Source of the DNA: Bacteroidales bacterium UBA1736
GTDB lineage: Bacteria; Bacteroidota; Bacteroidia; Bacteroidales; UBA932
NCBI GenBank assembly: GCA_002315825.1
Contig: DCIC01000128.1
Location: 1-6,103, forward strand
Direction: 5' to 3'
Length of the DNA stretch: 6,103 bases
Shown: positions 1-6,032 of the stretch, piece after piece
How the letters are laid out: every line of letters begins with the position of its first letter
Position numbering within the stretch: the first letter of the stretch is position 1
The notes under the pieces: generated by a model
What the model was told of the DNA's origin: nothing
Database searches by the model: none
Seen by the model: only the letters and a program-made list of their open reading frames with translations
Position numbers and translations under genes: made by a program

Positions 1-28
1 TGACGTCCATGCGGAGGCGCTTACTTGC

Positions 29-36
29 TATCTTTG
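29..36 (+). promoter_or_regulatory. Candidate Bacteroidetes -7 box for the WYL/nuclease unit
   Basis: The octamer TATCTTTG fits the Bacteroidetes primary sigma -7 consensus TAnnTTTG exactly. It ends 15 bp before the ATG at 52, so transcription would start roughly 8-10 bases before that codon and leave a short leader. No convincing -33 TTTG is seen at the usual 19-21 bp upstream. The call rests on the -7 match and its position only. Confidence 0.45.
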
Positions 37-51
37 CAGAAACTGAGATTT

Positions 52-963
52 ATGGCAAAGAACTACTTCAAGAGATACATCTGGATCATCGAGTTGCTGC
101 AGAGTTACTCGATGCTCACGCTTGACGAGATCAAGTACTTCTGGATGAAGAGCAACGTCAACGACGAGCACAAGCCTCTCGCTGACCGAACCTTCTTCAA
201 CAACATCGACGCGATACGCGACATGTTCGGCATTGACATCGTCTGCAACCGCTCCACAAACGAGTACTACATAGAGAACGAGGAGGACATCAAGGGCAGC
301 GGCATCCGCAATTGGATGATGAATGCCCTCAGCATGAACAACCTTCTGACAGAGTCATCTTCAATGAAGGACCGCATCCTTTTCGAGGACATTCCGTCCA
401 GCCAGCGCTTCCTGATGCCGATCATGAAGGCTATTAAGGACTGCCACAAGATCAAGGTCAGGTACAAGAGTTTCGCCAAGGACTCAGAGGATGAAAGGAC
501 ACTCAACCCGTATTGCGTGAAATCATATAAGCAGCGTTGGTATCTGCTGGCTTCGACAGACGAGAATCCGGAGCCACACATCTATGCCCTTGACCGCATG
601 CTTGAAGTTAAGCAGAGTGCCTTTGAGTGGACTGTACCGGAGGATTTCAATGCAGAGGAGTACTTCGCCCCATACTGCGGGTATCCGACGGGAAATGAGA
701 AGTATGATGCGCCTGTGACTGTGAAATTGAAGGTGTCTGCTCACCAGGCAAACTACTTCAGGACCTTGCCGCTGCACAATTCACAAAAAGAAGAACAGCG
801 TAACGAGGAATACTCTATCTTTACATACCATTTGATTCCGAACTACCATTTCAAACAACTGGTGTTAAGCTATATGGATGCGGTGGAAGTGTTGGAACCC
901 AAGCGATTAAGACAACATATTCGAAAGGTGCTTGAAGATAGTATATCAATCTATTCAAAATAA
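52..963 (+). CDS. WYL-domain transcriptional regulator
   Basis: This 303-residue protein is predicted to be a cytoplasmic DNA-binding regulator. The N-terminal part (about residues 8-78) has the look of a winged HTH: a helix-rich stretch with LTLDEIKYFW, then the helix RTFFNNIDAIRDMFG and a wing ending in NEYYIEN. Residues 125-190 form a WYL domain with the signature RWYLLA (W163, Y164, L165), preceded by the typical strand KIKVRYKS and followed by the IYALDRM segment. Residues 220-300 resemble the C-terminal WCX extension. In known families such as CapW and BrxR, WYL proteins bind ligands or nucleic acid and repress defence operons. I chose the ATG at 52: a TTG at 25 is also in frame, but it would put the -7 box at 29-36 inside the coding sequence. 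The next gene begins 12 bp downstream. GC content drops from about 51% to about 37% in the last 180 bases (hand count). The family call is firm; the regulated target is inferred. Confidence 0.88.
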   Translation: MAKNYFKRYIWIIELLQSYSMLTLDEIKYFWMKSNVNDEHKPLADRTFFNNIDAIRDMFGIDIVCNRSTNEYYIENEEDIKGSGIRNWMMNALSMNNLLTESSSMKDRILFEDIPSSQRFLMPIMKAIKDCHKIKVRYKSFAKDSEDERTLNPYCVKSYKQRWYLLASTDENPEPHIYALDRMLEVKQSAFEWTVPEDFNAEEYFAPYCGYPTGNEKYDAPVTVKLKVSAHQANYFRTLPLHNSQKEEQRNEEYSIFTYHLIPNYHFKQLVLSYMDAVEVLEPKRLRQHIRKVLEDSISIYSK

Positions 964-975
964 ACTGTAATCATT

Positions 976-1725
976 ATGGGGAAGTATAATAGTAGCGAAA
1001 CAAGGGTTAAACCATTGGCAAAAGCGATTTTGGCCGACCATTCAAAACTCAATATGGCACTCTCTTTACTGCAGGAGGATCTTCAGATTGGCAACTTCGA
1101 TGATGCTAATGTATACTTTACTTGCCCTGAAGAACACAAGAAAGAAAAATGCTTAATGCCTACTATTGCGCATTCATTATCAATATTGAACTTGATTAAA
1201 GAAGATGCTGGTTTCCGGGAATCAATTCGAACAGTAGCAATTAGAAATTCCAAAAAGGATGAAAGGAAACAATTGTTTGACTTGAATGAAGATACATTTA
1301 AGAAAGCAAAGGAAATCATTGAGGCAGGAAGACATAGTCGCCAAGAAAAGTGGGCCTATTTTGAAGGAGAGACACGTCCAGACCTCTTCATTGAGAATCA
1401 GCAACATATTATTATCGTTGAAGGGAAACGTACAGAATCACATACAACCTCAGCTGTTGAGTATTTGAAGAGTCGCAGCCAAATGGTACGTCATATTGAA
1501 AATGCGATTGAATACTGTCATGGCGAGAAGACAGTAATAGCTTTCTACATTGTCGATGCTGAATGCAATTATTTGAAACAATGCGAGAAAGATGCGCTAC
1601 AAAAGGAACTCAATTCTGAAACAATAACAAAAACGCGTGACCAAATTGATGTCATTTCATCTTCTTTCTATGGTTATACAACATGGCAGGCCATAGGAAA
1701 GAAACTGAATATCCAATATCAATAA
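976..1725 (+). CDS. PD-(D/E)XK nuclease-like protein of unknown system
   Basis: This is a 249-residue soluble protein with no signal peptide or membrane segment. The informative part is residues 127-173. TRPDLFIEN gives the acidic residue D136 of a PD motif. A hydrophobic strand HIIIVEGK follows, with E149 and K151 spaced as in the E-x-K half of a PD-(D/E)XK active site. A helix with Q169, R172 and H173 comes next and may complete the site. This order (PD, hairpin, hydrophobic strand, E-x-K, helix with Q) is that of the restriction endonuclease-like fold. The first 120 residues are helical, charged and unrecognised. The gene lies 12 bp behind the WYL gene, presumably in the same transcript, and is followed by a terminator. 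It is AT-rich (about 39% GC in a 180-base sample). A DNA-cleaving role in anti-phage or anti-plasmid defence is inference. A TOPRIM-type reading (EGK plus a later VDAE) is possible but fits less well. Confidence 0.68.
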   Translation: MGKYNSSETRVKPLAKAILADHSKLNMALSLLQEDLQIGNFDDANVYFTCPEEHKKEKCLMPTIAHSLSILNLIKEDAGFRESIRTVAIRNSKKDERKQLFDLNEDTFKKAKEIIEAGRHSRQEKWAYFEGETRPDLFIENQQHIIIVEGKRTESHTTSAVEYLKSRSQMVRHIENAIEYCHGEKTVIAFYIVDAECNYLKQCEKDALQKELNSETITKTRDQIDVISSSFYGYTTWQAIGKKLNIQYQ

Positions 1726-1732
1726 AGATAAG

Positions 1733-1764
1733 CCCTCGACTACGATAGTTAGCCGAGGGTTTTT
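1733..1764 (+). terminator. Rho-independent terminator after the WYL/nuclease unit
   Basis: The arms CCCTCG (1733-1738) and CGAGGG (1754-1759) pair perfectly. The stem continues past an A/C mismatch with CTA (1740-1742) against TAG (1750-1752), leaving a 7-base loop. Five T residues follow (1760-1764). It sits 7 bp after the nuclease stop. On the minus strand the hairpin is followed by a weaker T-rich stretch (CTTATCTTTATT), so it may also stop the convergent gene ending at 1778. Confidence 0.88.
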
Positions 1765-1777
1765 AGTTGGAAAGGAA

Positions 1778-2158
1778 TCACTCCTCCCCAAAATCCGCAT
1801 AGTATTCTCCTGGTTCCTCGCCGGGCGTGGCATGGATGTCCTTGTCGATCATCTCGGCGAACTCATCAGTTATGTGGATCAGTTTCGCCAGGGTCCAATC
1901 CTTGATTCCGTAGAACTGGTAGCTGTTCATCACCATTCTGCCGTAGTAAGTAGTGAGTTCCACGACGCCTTCAGAAGGGCATAGTCTGATGGATGCAAAC
2001 TCACCAAGTTCGAAACAGCTGTCGGTGGCGTCGTCAAGGTGTTCAGTCAGAGCGACCTGGATGATGATTGCGAGATCCATCTCTGAATCCTCGTCGTGGA
2101 GCTCGGAGGCGAGCTCGATAAGGCGAACATTGTCGCAAAGGGTAAAACATGTATACAT
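1778..2158 (-). CDS. Small, strongly acidic protein of unknown function
   Basis: I do not recognise this 126-residue protein. It is very acidic: by hand count about 28 Asp/Glu against 6 Lys/Arg. Acidic clusters occur early (HDEDSEMD, about residues 21-28) and at the C terminus (GEEPGEYYADFGEE). It has no membrane segment, signal peptide or clear motif and looks like a compact cytoplasmic protein. The reading frame stays open upstream to 2266, but that extension would run through the terminator at 2242-2277 and the promoter-like box at 2186-2193. I therefore chose the ATG at 2156-2158. The gene stands alone between two terminators, downstream of the membrane-protein gene on the same strand and convergent with the nuclease gene. 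Possible roles such as a DNA-mimic inhibitor or an immunity partner rest only on charge and context. Confidence 0.6.
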   Translation of the reverse strand: MYTCFTLCDNVRLIELASELHDEDSEMDLAIIIQVALTEHLDDATDSCFELGEFASIRLCPSEGVVELTTYYGRMVMNSYQFYGIKDWTLAKLIHITDEFAEMIDKDIHATPGEEPGEYYADFGEE

Positions 2159-2185
2159 ATCAAAGAACTTTTGCTTTATATACGG

Positions 2186-2193
2186 CAAAAGTA
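2186..2193 (-). promoter_or_regulatory. Candidate -7 box for the acidic-protein gene
   Basis: On the minus strand this reads TACTTTTG, matching TAnnTTTG. It lies about 27 bp upstream of the ATG at 2158 and just after the terminator of the preceding gene, a reasonable place for a new promoter. A TTTTG lies upstream but too close (11-13 bp) for a standard -33 element. Confidence 0.4.
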
Positions 2194-2241
2194 TCTCTAT
2201 CTTCTGCAAAATAATGGCAGAGCATCTACGAGCATCACGAT

Positions 2242-2277
2242 AAAAAAAGCCCCGCCTGCATACCATAGCAGACGGGG
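2242..2277 (-). terminator. Rho-independent terminator of the membrane-protein/integrase transcript
   Basis: Read on the minus strand, CCCCG (2277-2273) and CTGC (2271-2268), separated by one mismatched base, pair with GCAG (2259-2256) and CGGGG (2254-2250) around an 8-base loop (2260-2267). A run of seven T residues (2248-2242) comes shortly after. It starts about 25 bp beyond the stop of the gene ending at 2303. It is a strong terminator and separates that gene from the small acidic gene. Confidence 0.92.
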
Positions 2278-2302
2278 ACTGACTATTGCTTGATGAAGTC
2301 TG

Positions 2303-3184
2303 TCACTCCATCGGTTGGCGGAAGCGACTGATGTAGTAAGACTCCGGATCCAGTAGATCTTCCTTCGAGAGAATCGGCACTTCTGTCTTCGTGGCCTTGG
2401 TTTGTGGAGTATATTCCACATCGCCGTTGTCACGCCGCTTCACTCGGTCTCGGATTCTGCTGAAGTAGGTCTGCACTGTTCCTGCGACTGGGAATTTATC
2501 CGGAAACCATTTGCTGACGTACTGGGAAAGTACTTTGTATCCGATTATCGAGTCGGCATCTGCAAACAGGTTGAAGACTACCACCACAATCTCATACGGA
2601 CCTACGTCATTGTTCTCAAGTGATATCGGATTGAATGTATCCTGGCAGATCCGGTTATACTTGACAGCGATGAGCTTCTGAGCAAAATCTTCTATGGATT
2701 CAGAGGACATTGCATCTGTGAGGGATTTGTATTGCTTCATATCCTGCACAAGACACATCCCGAGATGCTTGAGATACTCCTCGTCTTTCTCCACACGCAT
2801 CTTCTCCATGTCATAGACAGGCCTTTTCAGCGGGCCAAAGTACTCGTAGTGGCTTCTGGCAATGAAGAAGTCGTCAACGGCGCTAGTGACGTGTTTATCA
2901 CCCTTGTTCCATGAATCCTTTATCTTGTATGTGGCCACAAGTCCACCTTCGACAGCGGGAAGCATTATATGCAGGAAATAGAAGCTGACCCATGGGTAGA
3001 TCAATGAACAGAAGATAAATATGAGAGTTCTCCAGATTCTACCCCACAGGCTGAAGCCTGGCATCAACCATGAAAACACAACGCCACCAAAGAGCAGCGT
3101 ATACACCATGATCGCACACCAAAGCGCAGTCTTGTGCATTTTCTCAGGCCAGGCGGCGGTAAAGAAGAATTTGATTCGTTTCAT
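2303..3184 (-). CDS. Two-helix membrane protein of unknown function
   Basis: I do not recognise this 293-residue protein. The short basic N terminus (MKRIKFFF) is followed by two hydrophobic segments, about residues 20-41 (ALWCAIMVYTLLFGGVVFSW) and 52-76 (rich in F, I, L, Y). These should form a membrane hairpin with both protein ends on the same side, probably the cytoplasm. The remaining roughly 210 residues are soluble, mixed helical and charged, and end in a basic stretch (SRIRDRVKRR, about 242-251) and a Pro/Thr-rich tail. No catalytic motif is visible. The start is 10 bp after the integrase stop on the same strand, so the two are probably co-transcribed, and a strong terminator follows. 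Such an int-linked membrane gene could be element cargo, for example an exclusion or membrane effector function, but this is speculation. The coding call is secure because of length, gap and terminator. Confidence 0.8.
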   Translation of the reverse strand: MKRIKFFFTAAWPEKMHKTALWCAIMVYTLLFGGVVFSWLMPGFSLWGRIWRTLIFIFCSLIYPWVSFYFLHIMLPAVEGGLVATYKIKDSWNKGDKHVTSAVDDFFIARSHYEYFGPLKRPVYDMEKMRVEKDEEYLKHLGMCLVQDMKQYKSLTDAMSSESIEDFAQKLIAVKYNRICQDTFNPISLENNDVGPYEIVVVVFNLFADADSIIGYKVLSQYVSKWFPDKFPVAGTVQTYFSRIRDRVKRRDNGDVEYTPQTKATKTEVPILSKEDLLDPESYYISRFRQPME

Positions 3185-3194
3185 ACATACAAAT

Positions 3195-4304
3195 TTAACT
3201 GTTTAACAAAGAAATGGAGTTAGCCGTAGCTCTTTTCTTCTCGTTGACGAGGTCGGCGTAGATCTGTGTAGTTTGGACGTTACAGTGGGTGAGCGCAGTC
3301 GAGACGCTGTAGATGTCGGCTCCACCGCTGAGCATGAGCGTTGCCGCAGTGTGTCGAAAGCAGTGGAAGGAGAAGGGTTTGGTGATGCCAGCATCGTGCA
3401 GCCACTGTTTAAGCGGGGTATACGTCATTGAGCGCTTGAAACCCTTGAACACCTTGCCCTCGCCACGTGCGCCACACCAGGAGAGCGCCTCGTCGCTGAT
3501 AAACACGGTCTCAAGTCTTCGTGACTTGACGATATCCTTGTGGATGCACCATCCTCCGTCAGGAGCTCGAACTATCTGGTCCCAAGTCAGTGACTCCAGG
3601 TCGCTCACGCGCAAAGCAGAGAACACCGCAAATATGGAGACCCTGCGAAGTACGTCATTTTTGCACGGTGTGTTAACCAGACGGCGGAATTCCTCCATGG
3701 TAAGATACTCCTTGTCTGTCTTTGTAGCTGGTATCCCATCAAAGAAGTCATTGAGGTTGGTGTCCGTCAGCTTGCAGATATACGCCTGCTTGAGCATGGA
3801 ACGGAAGGTTATCATGTAGCCACTGGCAGAGTTGCGGCTGATAAGCTTTCCGGTAGTCTTGCTTCGGGCTTCCGTAAGCAGGTACTCCCTGAACTGCTTG
3901 CATAGGGTAACGCTCAGGTTGCCGACCGTGCATTGCCCTCCGCAGAACTTGACGAACTGCTTGTAGCAGCCGTCCCACTTGGTGTGGCGGCGGCTGGCCT
4001 CTTCACGGAAGAACTTCAGGAAGTCCTCTTTCTTCCGGTCCTTATCCAGGAATCCGAATTCACCGTTCCTGATCTTGATGATTCTATCACTCAGGACAGC
4101 GAGGGCCAGTTCTTCGGCTTTCTCGTTATGCCTTCTCTCGGTCTGATTCTTCGGGTGTGCAAAGACGAACAGGTCAAGGTTCTCTGTTCTGATGGTCTTA
4201 TGTGTGCGTACATTGTAGTAACGCGGATAGAAGACAAGCCTTAGGGAAAGACGTCCGTCCTTGAGTGGCTTTCGTTCTATTTTGACGCTTGTATGTGTTG
4301 CCAT
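3195..4304 (-). CDS. Tyrosine recombinase (phage-type integrase)
   Basis: This 369-residue site-specific recombinase should catalyse integration and excision of the element through a covalent 3'-phosphotyrosine intermediate. Residues 1-90 form an arm-type DNA-binding domain of the kind seen in Bacteroidetes integrases (strands LSLRLVFYPRYYN and TENLDLFVFA). About 95-190 is the SAM-like core-binding domain. About 195-360 is the catalytic domain. All active-site residues are visible: R232 in SALRVSDLESLTW, K260 in VKSRRL, H314 and R317 in HCFRHTA, H340 in LTHCN and nucleophile Y349 in QIYADL. Length and the short tail after Y349 are normal, so the enzyme appears intact. It lies downstream of two HTH genes in the same orientation, 132 bp away, and directly upstream of the membrane-protein gene. 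The family is certain; the attachment site is not identified. Confidence 0.96.
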   Translation of the reverse strand: MATHTSVKIERKPLKDGRLSLRLVFYPRYYNVRTHKTIRTENLDLFVFAHPKNQTERRHNEKAEELALAVLSDRIIKIRNGEFGFLDKDRKKEDFLKFFREEASRRHTKWDGCYKQFVKFCGGQCTVGNLSVTLCKQFREYLLTEARSKTTGKLISRNSASGYMITFRSMLKQAYICKLTDTNLNDFFDGIPATKTDKEYLTMEEFRRLVNTPCKNDVLRRVSIFAVFSALRVSDLESLTWDQIVRAPDGGWCIHKDIVKSRRLETVFISDEALSWCGARGEGKVFKGFKRSMTYTPLKQWLHDAGITKPFSFHCFRHTAATLMLSGGADIYSVSTALTHCNVQTTQIYADLVNEKKRATANSISLLNS

Positions 4305-4337
4305 ATTCTATGTGATATTAATTTGTATTATGTTTTG

Positions 4338-4355
4338 GCAGACTTATGCGTCTGC
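4338..4355. repeat. 18-bp perfect inverted repeat upstream of the integrase gene
   Basis: The arms GCAGAC (4338-4343) and GTCTGC (4350-4355) surround a 6-base spacer, TTATGC. No T tract follows on either strand, so it does not look like a terminator. It lies 34 bp upstream of the integrase ATG and touches a promoter-like box at 4355-4362. A dimeric protein could bind here, either as an operator over the int start site or as a recombination-core or accessory site. Confidence 0.55.
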
Positions 4356-4362
4356 AATTATA
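4355..4362 (-). promoter_or_regulatory. Weak candidate -7 box for the integrase gene
   Basis: On the minus strand this reads TATAATTG, one mismatch from TAnnTTTG. It lies about 50 bp upstream of the ATG at 4304. No -33 element is clear. If used, the transcription start would fall within the adjacent inverted repeat, consistent with repression by a bound protein. Read-through from the upstream HTH genes is the alternative, as no terminator separates them. Confidence 0.28.
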
Positions 4363-4407
4363 TAGCATTATTTTGGATTTCTACGCTATTCCAAGCCCGT
4401 CAGATTC

Positions 4408-4426
4408 AATTGACAAAGAATTGACA
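4408..4426. repeat. Direct repeat AATTGACA, two copies with 11-bp period
   Basis: AATTGACA occurs at 4408-4415 and again at 4419-4426, one helical turn apart, between the HTH gene and int. Paired short direct repeats near int are typical of arm-type or excisionase binding sites, but two 8-mers in AT-rich DNA could be chance. Confidence 0.3.
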
Positions 4427-4436
4427 GGGTCTTGAA

Positions 4437-4826
4437 TTATCGGCGTCTTTTCGGGGTGGGCAATGGCACTATGGGGCAGTCGAAATCCGTGTAGGAAGTC
4501 TCCAATTCCTCAATGCGTCCGCGACGTATCCAGTCATACAATTCATCCTCAAAGAAGTAAATGCTTCGGCCTCTCTTGTAGCAGGGGATGAGTCCCTGGG
4601 ACGTATAACGATAGAGCGTATGCTTGGACTTACCCGTGATCTCGGCAGCCCTATCCAAATCGATGGGCATCCTCTTGAGCGACCTCGGGTCTTTAGCGAT
4701 GAGTGAACGCAAGTTTGCGATGTTCTCCTCCAGTTGAGTGATCTTGCCAGTCAGGTCCAGTATCTGGACTGCCATCTGCTGCATAAGAGCAGGCATGGCG
4801 TCGAATGTGATTCGCTTCTTTTCCAT
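4437..4826 (-). CDS. Coiled-coil/HTH excisionase-like DNA-binding protein
   Basis: This is a 129-residue cytoplasmic protein. Residues 12-45 form an amphipathic helix with heptad-like leucines and isoleucines (ILDLTGKITQLEENIANLRSL), probably a dimerising coiled coil. Residues 55-104 form a MerR/excisionase-type winged HTH: IDLDRAAEITGKSKHTLYRYTSQGLIP is the helix-turn-helix, KRGRSIYFFEDELYDWI the wing and following helix. This is the pattern of the small HTH proteins next to integrases in Bacteroidetes elements. The tail ends in PKRRR, a basic patch that may touch DNA. Its ATG lies 2 bp after the stop of the preceding gene, so the two should be translationally coupled. Likely roles are recombination directionality factor or regulator of int; which one cannot be told from sequence. 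Confidence 0.85.
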   Translation of the reverse strand: MEKKRITFDAMPALMQQMAVQILDLTGKITQLEENIANLRSLIAKDPRSLKRMPIDLDRAAEITGKSKHTLYRYTSQGLIPCYKRGRSIYFFEDELYDWIRRGRIEELETSYTDFDCPIVPLPTPKRRR

Positions 4827-4828
4827 GG

Positions 4829-5809
4829 CTACTTATCATTACCAGGTTTGGCTGCAAACTTCATCAACGCATCATAGTCGTCCCGGCGGAACTTAACGTT
4901 GCGTCCGACCTGAACGCGCTGGATGTTGTTGTAGCGGAGTACATTGTACACCTGGTCTCTCGTCTGCCCGTATTTAGTCATCGCTTCCTGTACTGTATAC
5001 CATAGCTCAGTTCCAGCCGGGGCTGTGCCTCTCACCATGTCGAAGTGGACCTTTGAATAGTAGGTTACATTGTGAATCTTCTTCGAAGGTATCTGATATG
5101 AACTCACAATGTCCCAAACAGTTGCAGGCTTCAAATTAAACTTCTCCTGTACATCTGCTGCCGTGTACCACTCCGTGATCTCCGGATGGCTTGCAGCCTC
5201 CCGCTTCCGGAACAGGGCTTCCACCTCAGACAGATAGTAGAAGTGTTTCCCTTTGTGTTTGATCACGGTGATGCCCGACTCCTTAAGTATCTTGTCGGTC
5301 CCCGCCAGGGATAGGTCATAGCGCTCAGCTACTTCCTTGACGGTAGTGTAGTCTCTGGCGTCGCCCTTCTTCATGCTTCTCGTTGAATCCTGATATATAG
5401 AGGGGGAGGCGCCTTCAGCAGCTTTGGTTAGAGCAGGAGAGAATGAAAGAAGATTGGGTTCAGTTGAATCGTTATCGAATACTGATAGAACATCTGATTT
5501 CCTGACATAGGTCTTGCGTCCTACTCTGGTTGACTTAACAATGCCCTTAGAAATGTACTTATAGGCAGTAGTAAGGCCGACTCCCAAGAATTCAGCGAGA
5601 AGTCTGGGCGATAAGATTTCTCGTTCATTCATAGCTTTTTGAGCTGATAGCTTGATTGAATTGCTGGTGTCAACAATCGTTTGGGTCATTTCCCGCATGC
5701 GTTGCTTGTTAGCAAGGTCAGCGCAGCGTTTCGAGCAATACTTGGTATTGCTCTTTTGCGCAGTGAATGTGGCCCCACACCACTGGCAAACCATTCCTTT
5801 GTAGATCAT
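4829..5809 (-). CDS. Zinc-finger protein with four tandem HTH domains
   Basis: This is a 326-residue predicted DNA-binding protein. The N terminus carries a CxxC...CxxxC zinc site (C8, C11, C25, C29). Four excisionase/MerR-like HTH units with wings follow at about residues 66-111 (LSPRLLAEFLGVGLTTAYKY...VGRKTYV), 154-200 (YTTVKEVAERYDLS...), 214-259 (WYTAADVQEKFNLKPATV...) and 270-316 (WYTVQEAMTKYGQTRDQV...VGRNVKF). Units 2-4 share an opening YT(x)xE/D pattern and a closing Y/F-rich wing, suggesting internal duplication. Residues 112-150 look like a flexible Ser/Thr-rich linker. The ATG at 5809 follows an A-rich stretch (GAAAAGAA); an internal Met at residue 6 is less likely because there is no reason to shorten it. 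The gene heads a two-gene operon leading towards int. A 10-bp tandem repeat array begins 25 bp upstream and may be its own binding site. The role (repressor or architectural recombination factor) is inferred. Confidence 0.86.
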   Translation of the reverse strand: MIYKGMVCQWCGATFTAQKSNTKYCSKRCADLANKQRMREMTQTIVDTSNSIKLSAQKAMNEREILSPRLLAEFLGVGLTTAYKYISKGIVKSTRVGRKTYVRKSDVLSVFDNDSTEPNLLSFSPALTKAAEGASPSIYQDSTRSMKKGDARDYTTVKEVAERYDLSLAGTDKILKESGITVIKHKGKHFYYLSEVEALFRKREAASHPEITEWYTAADVQEKFNLKPATVWDIVSSYQIPSKKIHNVTYYSKVHFDMVRGTAPAGTELWYTVQEAMTKYGQTRDQVYNVLRYNNIQRVQVGRNVKFRRDDYDALMKFAAKPGNDK

Positions 5810-5834
5810 TTCTTTTCACATTTTAGTGACGAAC

Positions 5835-5884
5835 CATTTCGCCAACGTTCGTACACGTTCGCATATGTTCGCCCACGTTCACTA
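5835..5884. repeat. Array of five 10-bp tandem repeats (iteron-like)
   Basis: Five consecutive 10-mers are seen: CATTTCGCCA (5835), ACGTTCGTAC (5845), ACGTTCGCAT (5855), ATGTTCGCCC (5865) and ACGTTCACTA (5875). GTTC is invariant in the last four, and TTC at the same place in all five. The exact 10-bp period puts every copy on one face of the helix. The array covers about -26 to -75 relative to the four-HTH gene start, suiting a cooperative operator. An iteron-type or recombination-factor site is the alternative. Confidence 0.75.
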
Positions 5885-5969
5885 TATCCACTACCTTGGT
5901 CTCCTCGTAGTAAAAAAGACAGCCGAAATGGAGCAGAGGTGCGGAATTGTGGCATAAATGTGCTCGAAA

Positions 5970-5985
5970 CAGCGTTAAATCGCTG
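5970..5985. repeat. Small inverted repeat CAGCG/CGCTG
   Basis: A 5-bp perfect stem (5970-5974 with 5981-5985) closes a 6-base AT loop. It lies between the terminator at 6001-6032 and the 10-bp repeat array. No T tract of note follows. It could be a minor protein site or chance. Confidence 0.25.
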
Positions 5986-6000
5986 AATAAGGGCCTGTAG

Positions 6001-6032
6001 AAAAGGCAAAAGAGTCACTGATAAGTGACTCT
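6001..6032 (-). terminator. Terminator of a minus-strand gene beyond the right edge
   Basis: The perfect 9-bp arms AGAGTCACT (6011-6019) and AGTGACTCT (6024-6032) close a 4-base loop. On the minus strand the hairpin is followed by TTTTGCCTTTT (the first T, at 6011, is the last base of the stem), a usable U tract. It implies that a gene to the right is transcribed leftwards and ends before 6033. It also insulates the four-HTH operon from that gene. Confidence 0.8.

Noticed and set aside
25..51. TTG start extending the WYL protein by nine residues
   Set aside because: It would place the TAnnTTTG promoter-like box inside the coding sequence, and the added residues match nothing in the domain; the ATG at 52 is better.
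1399..1563. TOPRIM domain in the nuclease-like protein (EGK at 149-151, VDAE at 193-196)
   Set aside because: TOPRIM normally needs a later DxD motif, which is only DAE here, while the preceding RPD and strand spacing fit PD-(D/E)XK better. Kept as an alternative, not the main call.
2159..2266. Upstream in-frame extension of the acidic protein (36 residues)
   Set aside because: It overlaps the strong terminator at 2242-2277 and a promoter-like box, and its composition is basic and unlike the rest of the protein.
2197..2433. Minus-strand reading frame of 78 codons
   Set aside because: It overlaps the end of the membrane-protein gene in another frame and crosses its terminator.
3190..3197. 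TAAATTTG on the minus strand as a promoter for the membrane-protein gene
   Set aside because: It matches TAnnTTTG but lies only 5 bp from the ATG and overlaps the integrase stop, too close for a normal start; co-transcription with int is simpler.
3313..3819. Plus-strand reading frame of 168 codons
   Set aside because: It lies wholly antisense to the integrase catalytic domain, whose conserved residues fix the minus strand as coding.
4338..4355. Inverted repeat as terminator of the HTH operon
   Set aside because: No T tract follows on either strand, and it is 82 bp beyond the stop of the HTH gene.
5835..5884. CRISPR array
   Set aside because: The units are 10 bp and contiguous with no spacers, so the array is tandem repeats, not CRISPR.
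5681..5986. Plus-strand reading frame of 101 codons
   Set aside because: It is antisense to the zinc-finger region and then runs through the repeat array; no protein-like features.
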